The notes under the pieces are model-generated. The model was not told where the DNA came from, did not search any database, and worked only from the letters and a program-made list of their open reading frames with translations. DNA of 37,390 nt from an uncultured Akkermansia sp. (lineage in GTDB: Bacteria > Verrucomicrobiota > Verrucomicrobiia > Verrucomicrobiales > Akkermansiaceae): NCBI GenBank assembly GCA_947589295.1, contig CANQBZ010000020.1:1-37390 (forward strand). Reading direction: 5' to 3'. Below, piece after piece: positions 33,716 through 37,390 of the stretch. Positions within the stretch are counted from its first letter, which is position 1. Each line of letters opens with the position of its first letter. Both the position numbers and the translations under genes were made by a program.

Positions 33716-34768
33716 ATGGTCAAAGCCATGAAAATCCTATTTACCACGATACTGACGGCATTAGTGATGCTGCCAACCCATGCAACTCCCGATACCAACA
33801 TGAAAGACATAGAGAATGACACACGCGTGTTCCGCATTAACCCGGAGATACAAGCCAAGGATGTACGTTTCACGAATCGCTTTGGCATAGAGCTTGCCGG
33901 CCACCTCTACCTGCCCAAGGATTTTGACGCCGCGAAGAAGTACGCCGCCATCGCTGTGTGTGGCCCATTTGGCGCCGTCAAGGAACAGTCCTCCGGGCTC
34001 TACGCCCAGGAGCTTGCCTCCCGTGGTTTCGTGGCGGTGGCATTCGATCCCTCATACACCGGTGAGAGTTCTGGTACGCCGCGTTATGTGAATTCCCCGG
34101 ACATCAATACCGAGGATTTTTGCGCCGCCGTCGATTTTCTTTCTCTGCTTCCCTTCGTGGATGCAGAGAAAGTGGGCATCGTCGGCATTTGCGGCTGGGG
34201 TGGCATGGCGCTGAACGCCGCTGCTCTTGATCCTCGCATCCGTGCCACGGTGGCTTCCACGATGTATGATATGCACCGCGTGACCGCCAACGGCTACTTC
34301 GATAGCGCAGATTCCGCCGAGGCGCGTGATGCCATGCGCAAGGAGCTCGCCGCCCAGCGCTTGAAAGATGCCAAGCTCCCCGCTCCGGAAACCGCCGGGG
34401 GTGTGCCCGATGCATTGCCGGAAGACGCTCCGCAATTCGTCAAAGACTATTTTGCCTACTACAAGACCAAGCGTGGCTACCATCCCCGTTCGCTTAACTC
34501 CAATGCCGGCTGGAACAAGACTGCCGCTCTTTCCCTCCTGAACACTCCCTTGCTTGCGTATGCCGATGAAATTCGCAATGCCGTCCTCATCATCCACGGC
34601 GAGAAGGCGCACTCCCGCTACTTCAGCGAGACGGCCTTTTCCAAGCTCAAAGGCGAGAACAAGGAGCTCCTCATCGTGCCCGACGCCTCCCACACCGACC
34701 TCTACGATAACTTCGATAAGATCCCGTTCGATAAAATCGACTCTTTCTTCCGTCAATATTTGAAATGA
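33716..34768 (+). CDS. secreted alpha/beta hydrolase with cysteine nucleophile elbow
   Basis: 350 residues. A signal peptide covers about residues 1-23 (KILFTTILTALVMLPTHA), so it is exported. The alpha/beta hydrolase fold is recognisable from GHLYLPKDF, AIAVCGPFGAVKEQSSGLYAQELASRGF (in part) and FDPSYTGES. The nucleophile elbow G-x-x-x-G reads GICGWGG, with Cys159 in place of Ser. The catalytic histidine is probably His326 in PDASHTDLYD. Cysteine at this position (GICxxGG) is typical of dienelactone-hydrolase/YcjY-related enzymes. The substrate is unknown. The divergent LysR gene probably controls it. An alternative ATG at 33728 gives a shorter signal peptide. Confidence 0.82.
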   Translation: MVKAMKILFTTILTALVMLPTHATPDTNMKDIENDTRVFRINPEIQAKDVRFTNRFGIELAGHLYLPKDFDAAKKYAAIAVCGPFGAVKEQSSGLYAQELASRGFVAVAFDPSYTGESSGTPRYVNSPDINTEDFCAAVDFLSLLPFVDAEKVGIVGICGWGGMALNAAALDPRIRATVASTMYDMHRVTANGYFDSADSAEARDAMRKELAAQRLKDAKLPAPETAGGVPDALPEDAPQFVKDYFAYYKTKRGYHPRSLNSNAGWNKTAALSLLNTPLLAYADEIRNAVLIIHGEKAHSRYFSETAFSKLKGENKELLIVPDASHTDLYDNFDKIPFDKIDSFFRQYLK

Positions 34769-34798
34769 CGACTTCTCCGTCAGGAGACGCGTCAGCTC

Positions 34799-34827
34799 TT
34801 GACTCGGTTTGGGGGCGATGCTACAAT
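34799..34827 (+). promoter_or_regulatory. sigma70 promoter of the methyltransferase gene (leaderless)
   Basis: -35 TTGACT (34799-34804), a 17-bp spacer and -10 TACAAT (34822-34827). The ATG at 34836 is 8 bp later. An in-frame ATG at 34809 lies inside the spacer and is excluded. Confidence 0.75.
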
Positions 34828-34835
34828 CGCGCCTC

Positions 34836-35633
34836 ATGGAGTGGGATGCGGAAACTTACGCGCAGAAATTCTCTTTCGTGGCGCGGTATGGCGAGGGACT
34901 TGCGGAGATGATTCATGGGGAGGGGCTTTCCGTGCTGGATTTGGGCTGTGGAGATGGCTCACTGACTCAACTCATCGCGCAAAAGGGGCATCATGTTCTT
35001 GGGTTGGATGCATCGCCGGATCTTGTGAAGAGGGCGCGTGATCACTACCCGGAACTGCAATTTGTTCTCGCTGATGCGGTGGAGATGGAGGTGCCGAGTG
35101 AGTCGTTTGACGTGGTGTTCTCCAACGCTGTTTTGCATTGGATTCCTCGGGAAAAGCAGTCTGCCGTATTGTCCCGCATTTTCTGTGCGCTCAAGCCGGG
35201 CGGACGTTTTATTTTTGAGCTTGGAGGGTACGGCAACACAGACTCAGTCCATGCCGCTCTGAGGTGCGAAATGGAACGCCGGGGATTAAATTACACGATG
35301 CCTTTTTACTTCCCGACGATAGGCGAGTATGCGCAGCTTGTGGAGCAGAGCGGACTTTTGATGCGCAAGGCTTTTCTTTTCGACCGCCCTACCTTGCTTG
35401 CCGATCCGGACGGTCTGCGCAATTGGATCAACATGTTTATCCAGGATCCATTCAACGATATCTCGCCTGCCGTGAAGAGTCAAATTATAACCCATGTCGT
35501 TGAACAGCTGCGTCCCTCTCTCTATCGAGACGGAAATTGGTGCATTGATTACGGTCCGTCTCCGCGGCGAGGCGGAGAGACCAGCGTGACGACAGCAGTG
35601 CACTCTTACCTTATCCCATCAATTCGTAAGTAG
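34836..35633 (+). CDS. class I SAM-dependent methyltransferase (Tam/UbiE-like)
   Basis: 265 residues. Motif I VLDLGCGDGS (33-42) binds S-adenosylmethionine. The acidic motif II is in VLGLDASPDLVKRAR. FDVVFSNAVLHWIPR (motif IV region) and ALKPGGRFIFELGG (motif VI region) are typical of the trans-aconitate methyltransferase (Tam) group, whose 'SNAALHWV' segment it resembles. The natural substrate is not predictable; a carboxylic acid or small metabolite is plausible. It has its own leaderless promoter. The 3' end overlaps the convergent thioesterase gene by 23 bp, so transcripts would be complementary there. Confidence 0.85.
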   Translation: MEWDAETYAQKFSFVARYGEGLAEMIHGEGLSVLDLGCGDGSLTQLIAQKGHHVLGLDASPDLVKRARDHYPELQFVLADAVEMEVPSESFDVVFSNAVLHWIPREKQSAVLSRIFCALKPGGRFIFELGGYGNTDSVHAALRCEMERRGLNYTMPFYFPTIGEYAQLVEQSGLLMRKAFLFDRPTLLADPDGLRNWINMFIQDPFNDISPAVKSQIITHVVEQLRPSLYRDGNWCIDYGPSPRRGGETSVTTAVHSYLIPSIRK

Positions 35634-36318
35634 AGAATATCTCGTTCTCGGAGCTGCGCAGGCGCATGAAGCAATGAGTGGCGGAGACATCGGCGCGTTC
35701 AATGATAAAGACAGAGCCGGGCTTTGCTTGCATCTTGTACTCCACACGCATGCGACGGAGGGGGTAGTTGATGTGACCGACAACCATGTCGAAGGCACGA
35801 CCGGCATTCATGTGGTGATTGGCATCGATGTAGCCGGGCACGACGGAGTCTCGCATGACCTCGTAAAAGTCAAGCCCCTCCGGCAGAGCGATCTTGCGCG
35901 GCAGGTACTCCATGGGAAGCGGCTCACAGTCCACGATGTCAGTATAGGCCTCCTTTGGAAGAACAAAGGGCTTGCCCGTGTCGTAATTGACAAAAGCACC
36001 GACGGCAAAACTGATGACGCAGAGTTCGCCGGAGGCGTCGCGGATGGTGGTGTTGCGCAGACCGTAAAACCCTTTGCAGCCGTGAATGCCGGTCCATATT
36101 TCCACTTCTTCGCCGTACGCCGGAAGTCGCAGAATCTCCACCTGCCGCGAGACGAGAAAGACGGCCATGTTGTACTTGACCAGCGCATCGTAAAATTTTT
36201 TGACGCGGCGAAATTGGAAGGTGCTGCAGTCCTGCATGAGCAGGGCAATGGTTCCGGGACGCAGCAATCCATTTTCGGCCACATCGCTGGTAGCTATTGT
36301 GTAGCGGTAAGAATACAT
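35611..36318 (-). CDS. acyl-ACP thioesterase
   Basis: Releases free fatty acids from acyl carrier protein, setting chain length for lipids. 235 residues, typical for bacterial members. Two hot-dog halves: the first includes LVSRQVEILRLPAYGEEVEIWTGI (in part, about 55-78) and YGLRNTTIRDASGEL; the second holds the catalytic DxNxHxN pattern, D-A-N-H-H-M-N (165-171). The sequence MAVFLVSRQVEI resembles the conserved 'W...R..v.i...p..g' of the family. It stands alone between the methyltransferase (converging) and the MATE gene (upstream, same strand). Released fatty acids could feed the aminolipid synthase at 26443, but this link is inference. Confidence 0.87.
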   Translation of the reverse strand: MYSYRYTIATSDVAENGLLRPGTIALLMQDCSTFQFRRVKKFYDALVKYNMAVFLVSRQVEILRLPAYGEEVEIWTGIHGCKGFYGLRNTTIRDASGELCVISFAVGAFVNYDTGKPFVLPKEAYTDIVDCEPLPMEYLPRKIALPEGLDFYEVMRDSVVPGYIDANHHMNAGRAFDMVVGHINYPLRRMRVEYKMQAKPGSVFIIERADVSATHCFMRLRSSENEIFSTYELMG

Positions 36319-36383
36319 AATTTCTGCCGATTAGTTTCTGCCTCGCATTCTCATCAGTCAAGGCGAAAAGCGTTCATATACGC

Positions 36384-36389
36384 ATTATA
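36384..36389 (-). promoter_or_regulatory. possible -10 box of the thioesterase gene
   Basis: A perfect TATAAT on the minus strand lies 65 bp upstream of the ATG, in the only AT-rich part of the 118-bp gap. I find no good -35 at 16-18 bp. A TTGACT with a poor -10 (GAAACT) lies closer to the gene and is an alternative. Confidence 0.4.
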
Positions 36390-36436
36390 TTTGCCTTTCT
36401 TGTCGAAATTGGCTGGGAAAAGGGTTCACCAAAGCA

Positions 36437-37390
36437 TCAGCGCCGGGAGGGGAGAGATGAGAGGTAGGAAGAAGTCGTGTGCTTTCGGTAAAAAATGCAT
36501 ACGGCCACTATGAGAAGAGCAGTGAGTCCCAGACTGACGGGATAGACTGCCATGATGCAGGCAAAGGTGGGGTGGGTGGGAAAGACGATGTAAACCCAGA
36601 AGAAACGCGTGCCGCAGACGCAACCGAGGACGCACAGAGCCGGAGCGAGACTGAGACCGAAGCCTCGCAGGTAGCCGGTGAAAGCTTCGATGAAGACCGA
36701 GAAAATGTGCGCGATCAGAATGTAGCGCAAACGGATCATGCCGATGCCGATAACCTCCCGATCCGGATTGAAGAGGGCGAGCAGTTCCTCCCCGCAAGAG
36801 AGCATGAACCACGCGGCGGCGCCGAGAAGAACCCCGCTGAAAGCGATGGATGTCCAAAGAGTGCGGTGGCAGCGTCGGAATTGGTTTGCCCCGTAATTTT
36901 GTCCTACAATGGTCGTGCAGGCCTGACCGAAAGAACTTGTGATGCAGTAGGTAAACACCTCCAGATTATACGCCGCGGCGGAGGCTGCCATGACGACAGT
37001 GTTGAGCGAATTGATGGCGAACTGCACGCAGATATTGGAAACAGAGAACACCATGCCTTGCACACCGGCGGGGATGCCGATACGCAAGATTTCACGCAGG
37101 CTGGCAGGGTCAATATGCAGGTGACGCCACTCGAGCTTTACGTAGCCTTTTCCCCGGCAGAGCAAGAACCCGAGAACGGCTGCACTGGCGGCATTAGACG
37201 CCACCGTGGCGACGGCTACTCCGTCCACTGAGCGTTCCAGAATCAACACAAAGAACAGGTTGAGCAATACATTCAACACCCCGGAGCAGGCGAGTACGAT
37301 GAGCGGCGTTCGAGTGTCGCCCATGCTGCGAAAAATGGCTTCTTCAAAGTTGTAGAGCAGGATAATCGGGAGACCGCAGAGGTAGATGCG
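36437..37390 (-). CDS. MATE-family multidrug/Na+ efflux protein (5' end outside window)
   Basis: The C-terminal 317 or so residues of a multi-pass inner-membrane exporter that uses an H+ or Na+ gradient. Reading continues to the window edge: before the ATG at 37324 the frame encodes YNFEEAIFRSMGDTRTP, the conserved MATE segment that precedes the second half (usual form 'ilRalGdtk.p'). About eight hydrophobic helices follow, with the conserved GIPAGVQGMVFS and the QNYGAN motif (family form 'GqnlGa'). So the N-terminal third is missing only because the window ends. The C-terminus is short and basic (SSLPSRR). Substrate unknown. Confidence 0.92.
   Translation of the reverse strand, partial: RIYLCGLPIILLYNFEEAIFRSMGDTRTPLIVLACSGVLNVLLNLFFVLILERSVDGVAVATVASNAASAAVLGFLLCRGKGYVKLEWRHLHIDPASLREILRIGIPAGVQGMVFSVSNICVQFAINSLNTVVMAASAAAYNLEVFTYCITSSFGQACTTIVGQNYGANQFRRCHRTLWTSIAFSGVLLGAAAWFMLSCGEELLALFNPDREVIGIGMIRLRYILIAHIFSVFIEAFTGYLRGFGLSLAPALCVLGCVCGTRFFWVYIVFPTHPTFACIMAVYPVSLGLTALLIVAVCIFYRKHTTSSYLSSLPSRR

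Overview
The window is typical chromosomal DNA of a Gram-negative bacterium, GC-rich and densely coded. It carries housekeeping genes, an LptD-like outer-membrane protein, a sigma54 activator and a secreted glycosidase. A Verrucomicrobiota member, perhaps close to Akkermansiaceae, fits best. This is inferred from the Bacteroidetes-style ParE, the fused aminolipid acyltransferase, the mucin-type glycosidase and the near absence of Shine-Dalgarno sequences; no rRNA is present to confirm it. I see no insertion sequence, prophage, CRISPR array or rRNA. The only RNA gene recognised is tRNA-Ser(GCU).

Layout. 1-2.05 kb: release factor 1 and its methyltransferase (prfA-prmC). 2.2-2.9 kb, minus strand: a small unknown protein and ribosomal protein L28. 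3.2-6.2 kb: parE, a histidine phosphatase and mscL. 6.4-7.7 kb: malate dehydrogenase (minus) and tRNA-Ser. 7.8-9.1 kb: trigger factor. 9.2-15.0 kb: an MBOAT O-acyltransferase followed by three SGNH-hydrolase proteins, a likely envelope or exopolysaccharide O-acetylation operon. 15.0-16.9 kb, minus: an AAA/ABC-type ATPase overlapping a PD-(D/E)xK-like nuclease gene. 17-19 kb, minus: a secreted alpha-galactosidase-like glycosidase. 19.2-25.1 kb, minus: grpE-dnaJ-rsmE-ABC ATPase-SNF2 helicase run. 25.4-26.3 kb: a lipoprotein with a Ser/Asp tail. 26.4-32.3 kb: a fused ornithine/glycine-lipid type acyltransferase, an LptD-like protein and a sigma54 activator. 32.7-34.8 kb: a divergent LysR regulator and alpha/beta hydrolase. 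34.8-36.3 kb: a methyltransferase converging on an acyl-ACP thioesterase. From 36.4 kb to the edge: a MATE exporter, cut off.

Fourteen sigma70-like promoters can be read by eye (TTGNNN, 16-17 bp, TANAAT-like, often TAGAAT). In six of them the start codon lies only 6-9 bp past the -10 box, so the mRNA should be leaderless. This fixes several start codons. Most other starts have A/C-rich leaders without GGAGG. The most promising candidates for undescribed biology are the ATPase-nuclease pair and the MBOAT plus three-SGNH operon with its conserved linker motifs.
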